DNA of 64,000 nt from Porphyra umbilicalis. Its lineage: Eukaryota; Rhodophyta; Bangiophyceae; Bangiales; Bangiaceae. Of this stretch, positions 41,637-54,141 are shown piece by piece. The notes below the pieces were generated by a model that did no database searches, had not been told where the DNA came from, and saw only the letters and a list, made by a program, of their open reading frames with translations. Position 1 is the stretch's first letter. The number at the start of each line of letters is the position of its first letter. A program made the position numbers and the translations under genes. Location: assembly GCA_002049455.2 (NCBI GenBank), contig KV918929.1, positions 99,310 to 163,309 on the forward strand, written 5' to 3'.

Positions 41637-42415
41637 TGGTCGACCCGCCAGGGCGAGCGCGCGTCAGGCGAGCGCCACAGAGTCGCCGGTGGTGCACACT
41701 CCCAGACGGGGGGTTGGTCGTCGCCCCACGCCTCGTAGGGGGGTGCCCACCGCCAGCCGGGAGGAGGGCCCGGGGGGTGGCGCGGCAGGTCCCACGGCCG
41801 GTCCCAGTCGCCGCCCCTTGGCGAGCCCCAGTCGGCCGTTGGCGGGCCAGGCGGTGGGCCACACGGCTGTCGCGGCAAATTGCGCGGGCGGTAGTCGTCG
41901 GTGCCGCCCCTGAAATGGGGCGGATGTCTTGGCGGCCTTGGGGGAGGGCCCGGCGGCAGAGGCCGCGGCAGGCGAGGAGGGCTGCACGAGCGGTACCCGC
42001 GACCGCGAGAAGGTGGATGCTGCGGAAAGCGCGGCCGGCCGGCGGGGCGACCAGCCGACAGGCGCCCAGCGCTTGGACCACAGCGGTTGGGGGCGAATGG
42101 CGGGCCCCTTGTAGGACAGGGAGGGGCGCCAAAGGGCACCCGCGGGGGGCTCGGCGGTCGCCCGCCGTCGTTGTTGCCACCGCCGCGCGGATGCACACGC
42201 ACAGGGCCTGGAGGGCCGCCGTCAAAACCGGGGCCGTCCCAATCGCCGCGGTGTCGCACTTGCCGCCGTTGTTGGTCACAGTCGTCGCGGTCTCCATGTC
42301 GGCGGCCGCGTCCGACAGGGGAGTACGGCCGCTTAAATGGTCGGGGCCGCCCGCCCTCAGCCGGACGACAAAAGCCGGGGGGCGGGCGATGACCACCCGG
42401 CGCCGCGCGCGGCAT
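41375..42415 (-). CDS. Pro/Arg/Gly-rich ORF upstream of the Myb-like gene
   Basis: 346 residues with a repeated Pro-Pro-Gly/Trp pattern (PPGWRWAPPYEAWGDDQPP, GDWDRPWDLPRHPPGPPPG) and more Trp, Tyr and Asp than expected of a chance GC-rich frame. It overlaps the N-terminal ~90 codons of the Myb-like frame in another phase, so both cannot be right there unless splicing joins them. It may be the true 5' exon of the Myb-like gene or a separate element gene. I do not recognise the family. Confidence 0.35.
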   Translation of the reverse strand: MPRAAPGGHRPPPGFCRPAEGGRPRPFKRPYSPVGRGRRHGDRDDCDQQRRQVRHRGDWDGPGFDGGPPGPVRVHPRGGGNNDGGRPPSPPRVPFGAPPCPTRGPPFAPNRCGPSAGRLSAGRPAGRPRFPQHPPSRGRGYRSCSPPRLPRPLPPGPPPRPPRHPPHFRGGTDDYRPRNLPRQPCGPPPGPPTADWGSPRGGDWDRPWDLPRHPPGPPPGWRWAPPYEAWGDDQPPVWECAPPATLWRSPDARSPWRVDQCGGPAGTQDFQWVLTRTPARSTSAPWTWWHAPSQPLRQPTPSEPTSRPVYMVQGTQPSLDPTYELVPVPRRPPQLFPAHPPPPYRL

Positions 42416-43690
42416 GGGAGGAGGAGGGGGGGGAGGCGGGGGGGGGGCATGTCGGCATGCTCGCAGGCGTTCTCGCAGGGACTATGAGGGGGAGGCGGGC
42501 ACAGGGTACCGTTACGATTGCGCTGCGTGCGCCGCCGCCGTGAGTCGTTGACGCCCTTCCCGCGCGTCATGCTCGGGAGCGGAGGCGTCGTCAAAAGCAG
42601 GGGAGACAGTGTGCGCGGGCTAAAGACGCCGTGGGAGTGGGGTACGGAGGCGGGCGCCGCGGCGCCGCCGGCGGGTTGCGCGCACACAAACGGCACGCGG
42701 AGGAGCCGCGCGCGGGAGACACCACAGGGCCCCCACACTGCGTGCCTGCGACGGTGGGAGACCGTTGGCTGCCCGCCCGCGCCCGCGTCCGTCCACAAAG
42801 AGCGAAAAAGAGTCGCGGTTGACCCGCCCACGGCACACCACCGCATGCTCTCTATGCGTGCCTGGGTCGGAGGGCGCAGCCTGCGCCCCACCTGAGGTGG
42901 CCCGCAAGAGGCCAAAAGAGGTCGGGCGTCGGACTCGTGCGAGGGGACAACGCGACAGGTCCCATCCCCCCAAATCCACGCGCGGGAACAACGCGACAGG
43001 TCCCCCCAATCGCTGTCTCGCGTGGAAGGCGACCGCCTGTCGGTCCCCTCGGACTGCTCACGCCGGGAGGCGTGTCTCGGCGGACCCACGTGTGCGTGGC
43101 GAGCGCGCGTGTCGAGGCACGCTCTGGCCCGCTCGCGCCACAAAAAAGGCGGCACTCGCCGGACCCGCGCAGGGAAACTGGTCGAGGTCCTCCAATGCGC
43201 TGCCTGGGGAAGCGGGGTGCACCCGCGCAGGCACCCCCGATCCCACAATGCCTGTTAATTGGACCGCACACGATGCGCGGACTGACGACAGCGCAGTGGC
43301 TGCCATCATCGCTGTACGCCCACGCAACGCAATCAGTCGACATACGTGTGTGTGAGGCCCTAATCGCGATCACGCGACGGGATAACGTAACCACTCATTT
43401 CTGCGCAACGCTCTCGAATCTCCCACCCAGTGTCACAACTGGCCGCCACATCGTCCGTTTGAGACAAGCGGCGTCCAATCACGTCCACAGGAGGACTGAG
43501 GGCGGAGCCCAGCCCGACCAGATTGCCACAAGATCGAGACAGAACATTTTGAAAATACCTGGATTGCGCGAATGACACTTCGAGGCCGGGGCACGGCTTA
43601 GAAATTTTGCATTGACAGCCAATCAAAGAGCACCTCTTCCGTTCGCTGACTGGAGAGCCTGACCCGAGAGCGTCGCAGCGCAATCGATTC
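42416..43690. other. right flank of the Harbinger element, no gene
   Basis: The strand composition shifts from GC-rich to moderate at about 43240. A direct repeat ACAACGCGACAGGTCCC occurs at about 42949 and 42990. The right terminus of the element should fall here. No reading frame supported. Confidence 0.4.
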
Positions 43691-46600
43691 TAAAAGCTTG
43701 CACTCCCAAGAGATGGTCCATGGGTGTTGCGAGCTATTTGGGAGGACCACTCTGCGGTGCGGACAGTGCCGTGGTCCTCTCGGGCAGGTGATTGTCCACC
43801 AGACTGGCCCAGATCGCTGGTGTGGCGCCTCGTGCAACGCAGGTCCTCGCCTGTGTCAGGCGTTGACATCGAATATTCTTGCGCGTGGTGCCGTGGCACT
43901 GCCAGGTGTCGTCGCATTCACCCCATGTTGTTGCGTCTTGAGCCTGATTCCTGTCGGTTTGGGCTTCATTCGGATACTGTGCATCAATTCTTTGTCGCGT
44001 GGCATGCCCGAGCCCATTTTCGAATGAATCTAGTGACTATCTATGCACGATCTGCCATCGGTTTTGGACACATCAGCCAGCGTCGTTCGGCTAGTGCCCT
44101 GCAATACGAGGCGAGGTCAGATTGGGGCCTCGTCGGACCCACCAATGTAGACCCTATCGTTCAATCGGCCAGAGGGCATTCGATGGTCCATGTAGCAAAG
44201 TCCATCGCGACGTTTGGGATATGGGGCCCCCGGGATGGTCTTTCCATTCAGGGACCCACACGTTGCACCTCCAGATGGGGTTAAATGGAAGATGGGGCCG
44301 ACGTTGCTGGGATTGCCCTTAGGGCGGATCCAACAATACCGATACGACCTGAGATATGCGCCATATTGCCGAAACGTGGCTTATTCGCTGCGACGTGTCG
44401 GGAAAAGCCGTGCTAGCAATAATACGAAGCCGTCTGGTCCGGAAACGCCCATCTGGCCGCTTAGATTTGCATGGTAAGTACATCTCAAACGAATCTAATC
44501 GAGTCTGGATAGAATCTCATCGTCCAGATAGGAGGCCCCCTATCTGGACGTCTGACACCGCTTCGGACGGAGATTGGCCCAATTTGGCCATTTCGGCGTC
44601 CAATATGGGCTTCTGGCACTCTCAAACCAGTGAAATGACGATCGCCAGAGCTGCCACGTGTAGGCCAGGATCACGAGGAGCGGTGGCGGATGACGCGAGA
44701 TCTCGCGAGCCGCAAGATTTTTGTCCGCAGGGCCCCCGCGATGCGCTGCCCCCGCCGATACTGGCCCAGTCCGCCAGGAGGGGTGGCGGCTGGTGAGGGC
44801 CGTGCGCGGACAATGTGGCCTGTCGACACGATCGAGCGGGGTCCGTCACTCCGACAGTGCAGGAGCTGATGGAATCGACGGGTGGGCCATCGTTGTGATG
44901 CCGACGCGGATGCGGGCTGGCGCGGCCTGAAACGCGCGTGGGTGAGTGCTACAGTGGCAAAATGTCCCAGAATTTGGGGGGAGGGGGGGGACGGGCGATA
45001 CGTCGCGCTGTGATTGTCGTGTGGCATTGCCAGATATGCGGTTGCGCTCTTCTGACACTGGTCTCCAAGAGCGGATTGGGGAGTGAGGCTGGAGGAGATT
45101 CGAGGCGCTGTCCCCACCCCCCTCCAGATGGCCCGGCCGAGCGGGCGCTGTTCCATCGGCCGCATGGCCGCTCGGCAGTGGTGCCCACCGCCGTCGTCGA
45201 CGGCGTCCGTGTCGAAGCAGGTCTATGATATCCCCGTTGCCATACCCACGACGTGGCGTGATTCGTCACGACGCTTTTATAGCTTTGCGCACCGCCTGCG
45301 CATCTCACCGCACTGAGGGGTTCTCGATTCATGGTACGTCTGGCAGCAGCTTGTGTCTGCAGAGAGGAAGAGATCTGTTGACGACGGTCTTCACTGTTGG
45401 TGAGGCGCTCGTGAGACGGTGAGAAGACGTCTTCGACGCCCCAAGACTGAGACAGATTGCTGACCAGCTGTCTTCGCTTTTTTAGCCAAACGCTGTATGC
45501 TGTTTGCACGCCCTTCGATTTCTTCACAGACGCTTCCCCCACCCCCTGGGCGGATCGCGGCCCGAACCGCGACGCTTTGCGACGGTGCTCGGCGGCAATG
45601 GTGCGCTTTAGCGGTGGCACGCGGCGGCGATGGCCGCCGCAGCAGCAGCGGCGGCGGGCGCGGTCAGTTGCACCGCCTTTGGTGGCGGCGACCAGCCCAT
45701 GGGATCAGCCGGGTAGCAACAGGCGCCTGTCGTGAGGAGGTGGCTGGTGGGGGGAGGTCCGAGGGTGCAACCACTTGTGCCGCGGTCGGCGGCTACAGCC
45801 GCTCGTCTGGGCGGCCGCCGTCCCCCATCGACTAGTCATTGAGCCTGTCGCTACGTACGGGAGTGCGGGCGGGTGGGCGTGCGGCAGACCGCCCGTGCTC
45901 CGCCTGTCGGCCGGTGGACGTGGGGCGGCGCGCCCGTACGCCGCCAGCGCGGATTGCGCGCGGCCCACGGGCGGCGGCCGCTGTGGGCATTACGGGTGGG
46001 CGGTGGCAGCTCTGCGGAGGGGCCAGCTCCTCGAGGGAGGGGCGGTACACGGCGCGGTGGGGGCGGTGGCTCGACCGCTGCTGCGGTTTTCGCCGGCCGA
46101 CGCGGTGCGGTCTTCGTGGGGAAGGGCGTGCGCGGCGGGAGGCGGGGCTCACCTAGGGGACGGAGCGGTTGGGCGATCCTCCACCCCGCGCGGCTGGCGA
46201 CTTCGGGCCCAGGCGACAGTGGCGGTGGATCGCGGGTAGGGGGGTCATGACTTATTTGGCGGGGCATAATGTCGATGCGGACATGACGGAGTTGCTCTCG
46301 GATGGGGTTGTTCTTTCTTTGCTTGTTTCGCTTCGTTGTTTACTCCTGCATAGCGCTCTCTACGTTTCCGAGATTCTGTTTCAGTACACTCTAAGGCTCA
46401 TTGCTGCACATGCGCCCTCTTTCATTTCCTGCACGGTTTCGGCCGGCCGCTCCCCCTCACGCACCCCAGTCGCCCTGGCGCACCCCAGTCGCCCTCGCGC
46501 AGCCACCTACGGCCGCATCATGTTTGTGTTGCGGTGGCCATGCGTCGTGGCTTGCCAACTCGGTCAGCTGCACTGTGAGCGTTCTGTACACGCACGATTC

Positions 46601-48160
46601 GGGTGGATGATTCCATGGTGTGCAACTGGACGCGTCCGATCCAGCCACTTCAGAGAGGCCTCCACGCCCACCTGTCTTGCCACCGATATGTCGGTATCGT
46701 CCTCTGCCACAATCCGCGAAGGCGGCGTCGCGAGACACCCGCCGTGACGGATGTTTGGGTGTGACCTGCGCTGGCATCGGGCCAAAAAGGGTCAGCCATG
46801 GGGCCGCGCGCGCTCTGTAAGAGCCTCCAGTTGCCGCTGCGGAGGCCGTGGGGACATCACAGGCGGTCGAACCGCACGCCGAAGGAGGGCCGGCTGGCGC
46901 CCAAGGCCCCTGTTACGCCCCACTTTCGACCCCCCCCCCCCAGGTGCACGTCGATTACTGTACCGCGGCCCCAAGCATCCCGGCAGAGTCGGGCAGTGGC
47001 AGCCGCTAGCACGCAGTGCCCCTCAAGCGTCGGCCCGTTCAGTGCATTGTGTGGCTCAGTCCGACCCACGTCCAGATCGCGCACAGCCATCCGTCGGCGA
47101 GTCATCAACCCGGGCCGCTACGTATGGGCCTTGTGGTAGCGAGAGACCGATGCCTCAACCACGCTCAAGGAGTGGAAGCGTCCGTGCCAAGTTGCGGCCC
47201 CAAATCACACGCCGCAGGCCATAATTATGCCCTCTGGCGCTGTCGTGGCAGGCCGATTTGGGCCCAAGCGGCTGGCTTTTTGAGGCAGACAGCTGTATTG
47301 GTGCTAGAATGGCTGTTGGAAACCGTTACGTGTCCCCTATTTAGCGACGATCGAGGACGATCGCGTCGACGATTGCGCCGCCAAACCATTCTCATCCAGA
47401 TTCACGATGAAGTAGCCTGCAGCACGGTGGGCTACCACGATTCCATAGTCAAGGGCGGTTCGATTGCGCATGACGCGCGCAACGAGGTTTCCGGATCCTA
47501 TCGGCATATGTTCGCAACAGTAGCCCACTTTAGCCCCCCTCCTGCCGTAAGTCCTAGCTCGTTTCAGCGGGGCTATGTGGACGCGTCGCGGATCCAATCA
47601 GAGGCCGCCACGCGCAAGCCATTTGGGAATAACTTAAGGTTCCAAACGGCTATTGTTGGAACCGCCCTTAGCCCGGTGATCCCCGCACTTGGGATACGGC
47701 CAAGTCCCAAGGTCATGGGCTACGTTCTTGCCAAGTCGAGATCAATCGGAGCATACAATGCACGACACGTTGCACAGCTACGGCACAGGAGGTTCAGTGT
47801 TTTCCGATGTTGGCAGAGGCTCGGCAGGCAGAAAAGCGCTACCAGTCTTAATGCGTTCATTACAACTTTCAAATCATGCTAGTTTTGAAGACCGGGGTGC
47901 GCCTGAGGTCCCCGGGATAGAGCTTAGAAACATGACTTCAGGGCGTTACTAGGGCGTCATTAGACAGATACAGCCGGATCGATTGTGGGATGTTTGTGGT
48001 ATGGTTGTGGGATCGCTTTTCTGGCAGCCATGCTGTATTCGCTGATCCCGTGCGGATCCCACCACGAAGCTGATCGTTCTGTTAGCTGAAGGTTTTATGG
48101 GATCGTTCGTTGAATGGCCCGTCGGAAAAATAAGTGCCAGCGCGGCCGTGAGGCGACGGC
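43691..48160. other. low-GC repeat-rich region, only fragments
   Basis: Mostly moderate-GC sequence with short unrelated frames. It includes an edge of repeat X at 44290-44320 (GATGGGGCCGACGTTGC) and a GC-rich patch at 45540-46230. A possible N-terminal exon on the minus strand (about 45620-45440) reads SVKKSKGVQTAYSVWLKKRR and vaguely recalls an HMG box. None is strong enough for a separate gene call. Confidence 0.4.
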
Positions 48161-48379
48161 TTGTTGGCGCTTGCGCCTGGTCTCGTTCACCCCCATCTCA
48201 TCGCCGTGGAGACAGGGTTCTTCCATCCGAACGGCAGCCTGCAACCAGCACCGGCACGCCGACACCATGGTGTCTATGGCTGGAAATTGACTTTTTCTGT
48301 GGCGTGCTCGCTGTCGCTCTTTTGCGAGTGGCAGGCTTGTCGGGCACGTTATGACGTGGTTGATATTGCCTGGTTGGTG

Positions 48380-49235
48380 GTGCAATACGGCCGAGCTCAG
48401 CGAAAAGTGTCTCTGTCCCTGAAGCGCCGTATTCACATTCGGGCTGCCTCCTTCAACCTCAACGCTTTTTCGTCTCAGCTTTCGTCGTCGCTTTTCCGTT
48501 TTTATCCTGTACAGGTTGGCCATCTCAAGGACATGCTGCACATGAACGTGGAAGTGGGTCAGGCAGGCTGTCTGTGACACCCCTAGAGTGCCTCTGTCCA
48601 TTGTTGAGGAGGCTGCCCTTTCCATGCTGGTGGGGTGACCCTGAGGAACCTTCTTTGAAAGGAATTCGACTGCGCCTTGCATTACCTTTGGCGCCACTGT
48701 GGAGGGTTTAATGCAGAAGTGGGGTCACCCTCTTACTGAATAGCATCCAGACTTTGCGCGAGCAAGAGTCCCGTTATACTCGGCGAGGATAGATGCGGCT
48801 GGAGCGTCCGTGGACAACTGTGTTGGTCTTATTAATGGGGCCGCCATCCTTGTTGCACATCCTGGAGGCGTCCTACAGAGGACCTGTTATTGCAGGTATA
48901 TTTACAGTCGTGCGGTGAAGTTCCAAGGTCTACTCACCCCGGAAGCGCTACTGATTCATTTGTTCGGACAGCTACAGAGGCGCCGTCATGACATGACGCT
49001 GTCTTACCCGTCCGAAGTTAGCGAGGTGTTGCCTGACGTCGTCATGGTTGACGGATCGCAGTACTACCTGTAGCGGGATGCCTCGTACAAGATACGACTG
49101 TCGCTGCAGGAGGCCTTCACCGGCAAGATGACGCCGAAGCCTGAGGATGCCAACGAGACGATGAAGATCCCGCGGGAGGCCGTGGAATGGCGCTACAGTG
49201 ATGAGAAAAGCACACGTGCCTTACTTCACTACTAA
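48380..49235 (+). pseudogene. HARBI1/DDE_Tnp_4-type transposase, second lineage, decayed
   Basis: Recognisable through the whole domain: SLKRRIHIRAASFNLNAF, CPLLRRLPFPCWWGDPEE, FERNSTAPC, VDNCVGLINGAAILVAHPG (first Asp position is Asn), LQRRRHDMTLSYPSE, then the metal-binding Asp in RDASYKIRLSLQEAFTGK and Glu in REAVEWRYSDEKS. Lesions are a frameshift near 48640-48660, TAG in LTE-HPDF (about 48740) and TAG in QYYL-RDASY (about 49072). It ends early at about 49235. This lineage differs from the RDFETRFRVPR type at 37097. Non-functional. Confidence 0.75.
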
Positions 49236-49312
49236 AGGAGACTGACGCTGCGTGAGGAGCCTGTGGGTCTTTCGTGTCTCACGGCTGCACCCATCTGGAA
49301 TACGCGGTGCAT

Positions 49313-49334
49313 ACATATATATATATATATATAT
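49313..49334. repeat. (AT)n microsatellite
   Basis: About eleven uninterrupted AT dinucleotides, 80 bp beyond the end of the decayed DDE transposase. Confidence 0.9.
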
Positions 49335-49970
49335 GGCGGGGCAGCGTCGACCAATCTCATGGGATCTCCGCGTACCGTCCCAGAATGTTTGGGTCTCGGT
49401 GCCGTTGGTGAAGGTATTGGTGTCGACAGTGGCGATGAGGGCGGCGGCGTGGGCGGCGGCGACGGCGGTAGAGGAGTACACCACCATGGCGGCCGCGGCG
49501 GCGGGGCCGACAGCGGCGCTGATGATGGCGGCGGTGGTCAAGGCGTGACTGCGGCCGACAATACGTCTGGCGCCGACAAATGATATGCGAACGGCGGTGA
49601 CGGTGACCTTCATTATGTGGCAGGTGCGATAGCTGGATGGGAGTTTCTGGTGCACATTGAAAATCTTGGCACAAGCGTGGGTCTTTGGCCGGCTTCGATG
49701 GGAGATGGGCGTCGGGCCACGCCTGCACCGTTGGCGACCCGCCGTCAACGACGGCCGCGGATCATTCACGTTAATTACCGGCCGGTGCATGCAGCCGTGG
49801 CAACACACTTGGATCCAGCCGCGCTGACAGCGCTCGTCCCAGCCGATCTGGGCGCATGCACGCATGAATTTTGTGAGGCGAGACGACGGAGCACCTTCCG
49901 CAGTGCACCGTGCCGTCGCCAACCGCTACCATGGCTTCCCGAATGTGGTCACACCCCCCCCCCGTCGCCG

Positions 49971-50735
49971 ATGACAGCTAATGCCACTCCACACAACACC
50001 CTCAATGCTCCCAATGCTGCTCCGACTCTGTTGCCCACCGCCAAGCCTGCCATAAGCCCAGCTGGGGCATCTACCACCCACCACTTGACTCCGTCCCAAT
50101 CCACACCTGGGGCGACGTCGACCGATCGACCCACGGTGGTCCGCCGTCGGTGGAAGAATGAGGCGGACTACCTTCTGCTGAAGGAGGTAGTCGTGGCCAA
50201 AGCACACATGGACCCCTGGGGCAAAATGACGGAATGGTTCCAAGTCGTGACGAACAACGTTGAAGCCATCCCGCAGGCAACCTTCAAGACCGACCACAAA
50301 CACGCAAAGGACCGTTTTTCGCTCCTCTCCAAGTTGTTGGAGGCGTTGGACAAGAAGTACGCGACCAACACAGGGACGGAGGAAGTCCTCACGCCCATGG
50401 AGCTGCTGCTGGTGGACGTGTGCCTCGACTTTGACCACATCTACTGGGAGCAGCGGCGGCGGCGTGAAGAAGCCCTCCCCCATGCGTCTCGTGCACGCCC
50501 GGAGGACGTCGATGACGCTGAGTTCGTAGCAGTGCTGTTGAGGAGAGACTAGCGCAAGGAGGGCAGGGCCGCGAGGGAGTCGGTGCGGCGGGAGAGGCAG
50601 CTTGCGCATGACGAGGCGGTGCTGTCAGAGGCACGCATGCGGCGTAAGTATGAGAGTCGTGCTCGCGTTGAGCAAGAAGTTCGAAGCGCCCTGGACGCTG
50701 CCGCGGCACGGCAGACTAACTTAGTTCTGGCTTGT
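49971..50735 (+). pseudogene. Myb/SANT-like transposon protein with in-frame TAG
   Basis: From MTANATPHNTLNAPN (49971) a Ser/Thr/Pro/Ala-rich N-terminus leads into a Myb/SANT-like module: RRRWKNEADYLLLKEVVVAK, DPWGKMTEWFQVVTNNV, FKTDHKHAKDRFSLLSKLLE. A helical acidic/basic region follows. TAG at 50550-50552 stops it, but the same frame continues 60 further codons as a typical coiled-coil tail (VRRERQLAHDEAVLSEARMR) to TAA at 50733. A CAG-to-TAG change would explain the break. The frame is also open upstream to 49617. It is probably the DNA-binding partner of a Harbinger or related element; no transposase in the same orientation is adjacent. Confidence 0.6.
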
Positions 50736-52441
50736 ATCATCTAACGGTTGCCGAAGCAGATGGTGGGAAAAACATATGCATGCTGGTCTCTGGTTTGCCA
50801 GGTCTTGGTGCCAACAGCCGTGCAGACGACGTGACTTGGTCCGTGTGTGGGTCGGCTGCCGATTTGGTGTCAACACTTTTCTGATGGCAGGATGGGGCGG
50901 TGATGTTCGCGCGCGCGTGTTGTCCCGCCTCGTTGGCCGCTGTGAACGCAAAAGGCGGAGTGGCGAGGCGGTCCCTCGTCAGGACCTGCAACGGCCACAA
51001 ATTTCGGAGACACAGGGTTACACATCTCGCATCGAAACAGGACTGCTCTGAATTGAGAGACGCAGAGTATATGTTAAAGCATGAAGAGAATGCGGCAACA
51101 CAGCAACAGACGGTGTAACTCAGTTGGTTTGCGAATCATACCTGAACAGAGTGTGGTGCTAATAACGCCAAAGTCAAGGGTTCGAGATTGCCTGATGAAG
51201 CCCCCTTCTCCGTTACTGCGGTGTCCTTTTTCCTTCCTCGCAGTATACTTGTGCAGCCGTAGATGACCCGGAAGGCGCGTGAGCTTACAGGTTTTCTCCA
51301 TTGCTGCGATTTCCTCTCTAGGGCACGGTGCCTAGGCATAAGACAACTTTGCCATGCGGTGAGGGCCGATCGAGCTGCCTTCTGCATAAAGAACCGGGGC
51401 TACTTTTTTGTGCCACAAAGGGTGCCCAGCATTGGAGAAAAACTATACCTCGCTGCCGTGAGCGTCTACAGGGGATCTGAAAGACAAAGCTCCTGGATTT
51501 GTGTTCCTTGCGCGACGTCTCCGCTTCCTGCCTGCTTTGACGAGGGGGCGAATCTCGTCCACTTTTAAACACATTTGAGTGCTGCTGGCCTCACGGGGAG
51601 CGTGACAAGCCGACACACAGAAAACACTTGAACGCATCGTGAAAACAGAGACAAGGTGTGTCGTCCAGTGACTGGCAACGAAATGAGACGCCGCGTTGCA
51701 ACGGACCACAGAGCTCCCGCAACGTCGATGGAAGACACTCGTGGAGTCGCGACGAGAAGCGGCGTTCAAACGGCAGCACAGCACTCTTCTTGAAAATCAC
51801 AGGACTTAGTTTCTCGGCGTGTTTTACTTGATGTAGCCGAGGCCCCCTCTTTGTCGGCGCCCTTCCCGCACCGACACCGCCCGCCCGGCGGCATCGAGCG
51901 CGGCGGGGCGCCCATTCCCAGGCGAGCCACCACACGTATGGGCGCCCTTGCGTTGGCGGTGCCCACCATGCCTGATGTGGGCAGCGCCGAGAGCCAGAGC
52001 GCGGTGCCGCCCACTTGGCACACCGCCATCCCCAAGCGCCGACACAGCGAAATCTCATTGTAGAGGCGCGTGCTGGCGGCAGTGTGCGCCCCGCGAGACT
52101 ACTCTGTTGAGCTCTGCTGGGGAACTCAATTGAAGCTGTACTGACACAGGTTTCCGTGGTGTATTAAGCTCGTGCTCCTGTATGCATTTCACTGTTTTAT
52201 GACTTGTACTTGCTTATACTTGATTTGTGTATGTCTCCGTGCGCCCGCCTTTCTGTAGTGAGCTCGGGAGGTTCTGCGTGGCGTGCACACTGTATTGTGC
52301 GGTGGTGGGCGTGCATGACATTGTTTTCCACTGGCTTTGCTTTCTGACCCCCGTCGTACGCTCTTCGCTCTACGTACAGCGCTTGTGAGCATGTTTTTTG
52401 GCACACAACAGAGCAGACGTACGAGATCAATGAGACAGGTA
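50736..52441. other. low-GC intergenic, tRNA-like head at 51116
   Basis: No supported gene. The only notable item is an A-box-like TAACTCAGTTGG at 51116-51127 followed by GGTTCGAGATT at 51179-51189. Confidence 0.4.
51105..51195 (+). ncRNA. degenerate tRNA-like sequence (possible SINE head)
   Basis: TAACTCAGTTGG at 51116 fits a Pol III A box and GGTTCGAGATT at 51179 a weak B box; the spacing would need a long variable arm or small intron. I could not build convincing acceptor or T stems, so it is not a functional tRNA call. Confidence 0.25.
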
Positions 52442-53250
52442 TCACTTCAAAGATGGTGGGGCGCTACCGAAGAAAGATGCGGTGTGGTTGCCACACAGGC
52501 ATGACCGGGTGTTGCACAGGAGCACACCACAAAGATGCTGTTTGCTCACCGCGATCTTCCGTATCTGGAGCTTACTCTGGCAGTCTAGTGTGGTGGAGTA
52601 TTGTCTGATGTCCTTATAGCCCCACTCCACCGTCTCATGGACGTGGTTCATAGAGAGGTCGAATGCCAGTTCCTCCGCAAAACGGTCCGGTCCGTTCCCA
52701 TCACCCGTGTGCATCCACGCTCGGCGAAGAATTTCCGAGTGGCGATATAGGCAATGCTGGACACCGTCGATGAGGAGAGTCTGCCGAGAGTCGTCGTCCA
52801 GCCCGGACTCATAGTACAGCACGATGTCGTGGCACCGCCCATCATGGGGACCTTACATGTGGAAGACCAACCCATCAGGGATTGTGACGCTTTGGAACGT
52901 AAGGACATGTCGCCTCTTACGCCCCGGATAGCATGCGCGCTGGAGCTCTCCACCTGAGCGAGCAACGCGACTAGCAGTACCGTCAATAAAGCCAACAATA
53001 CATTGCAGCGGCGCTTCCCGCCTGCGAAAGGCGTCCGCGTACACCGCTGCTCACTCAGCCACAAATTCGCCGCGCCACATTGTCAAAAAGTCATCCCACT
53101 TGGTCATCAAGCGGTCGGCTGTATGGCAAATGTTTTTGCTGAGCGAGAAGCGGCAGCAGCCAAACATCAGCTCCAGGTCAGCCCGATGAGGAGGGGAGAC
53201 AAGGCGCCTCAGCGAAATTGCAAGAAACTTCGCAGCGTCAACCCTTTACC
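52442..53250 (-). pseudogene. HARBI1/DDE_Tnp_4-type transposase, decayed (minus strand)
   Basis: The minus frame reads LRRLVSPPHRADLELMFGCC, TKWDDFLTMWRGEFVAE (TGA), AAVYADAFRRREAPLQCIVG, FIDGTASRVARSGG (first Asp present), FQSVTIPDGLVFHM (TAA at 52853-52855). It continues GPHDGRCHDIVLYYESGLDD, then DGVQHCLYRHSEILRRAW where the second Asp should be, ETVEWGYKDIRQYSTTLDCQ with the catalytic Glu, and a C-terminal ASFFGSAPPSLK. Two in-frame stops, no frameshift from 53200 to 52442. The GD-AY motif is damaged (YRHSEI). It is the same broad lineage as 48380-49235 but a different subfamily. Confidence 0.78.
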
Positions 53251-54141
53251 GCCGCAATGGAGGAACCGCGTCCGGGTGGAGAGCTGTTGTCAGCCAGCCC
53301 ACACCGGAAAACAAAAAGCGAAAAGTGGAGAGCGACTCTTGGGCAGAAAACACGGTCACGTTGAACGTCAGTTCTGCAACGCGACCGGCTCGAGACACAG
53401 ACCGCCGAATGAGAGCCCCCGCTTGACGATACAGACACACAGCATGGTGCGTGTCCCCGAGGTCGTGGGCGAGTAGAAATTGATCGCGCACCATCCGACG
53501 CAGGCGCGCCCGTCGGCGACGCCAGACACCAATGACTATGTCCCTTTCGGCGATCATGGCATGAGATAGAGCAGGCTTGAGTGATTTGGAACCGATGGCG
53601 AAGTGAGGAGCGGGTGGTGACGGTCCTCGAGGAGGTGGGGTGGTCGTGCTTGTGGTCCAGGTAAAGTCCGATAAAAGATGTCGATGGCATGGAAGTCGCT
53701 GTCGTGCCATTGCGGCCGATATGGAAGTCTCAAGTCGTCTCCACCAGTATTTGGGCTCTTGCCGACGCTGAAAGTGGGTCAGATATGAGTAAATCCGACG
53801 TGGGTCAACAACCCACATTCTACCCAGATTGAGTACCCACGCCCTACTTGCCGACGATCTCTCATCTTTGTAGTTCGGTTAGTCTCACGTCTGGAGACTC
53901 GTTCTGCTGTCATTGGGCCACCCTTGAGCCGCTGCGTGCAACCCGAGACGAGGTCTCACTACGTTTGACACAGGCCTTCTTTGTCGACGATCGGCCCTGA
54001 GTTGGCGCACTTCTGCTCAGCACAATTAGAACATGTACGTGCGTTCTCTGTCCCGCTTTCAAGCATTCTGCGGCGTCTGGAAGGCGCAGAGAAATACTCT
54101 GCAAGCAGCAGAAACATCAGGAACGTAGTCATGCGGTCAAC
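53251..54141. other. no gene recognised
   Basis: A 190-codon minus frame ends at 53246 (start 53818), just upstream of the decayed transposase. It might be a remnant of the transposase N-terminus or its partner, but I see no domain. Confidence 0.3.

Noticed and set aside
37097-43690. Terminal inverted repeats of the intact Harbinger element
   Set aside because: I compared short strings at 35.8-37.1 kb with 41.6-43.7 kb and found only weak chance-level similarities (such as TTTTAG-TCGATTGC near 35,900 and 43,690), not enough to set boundaries.
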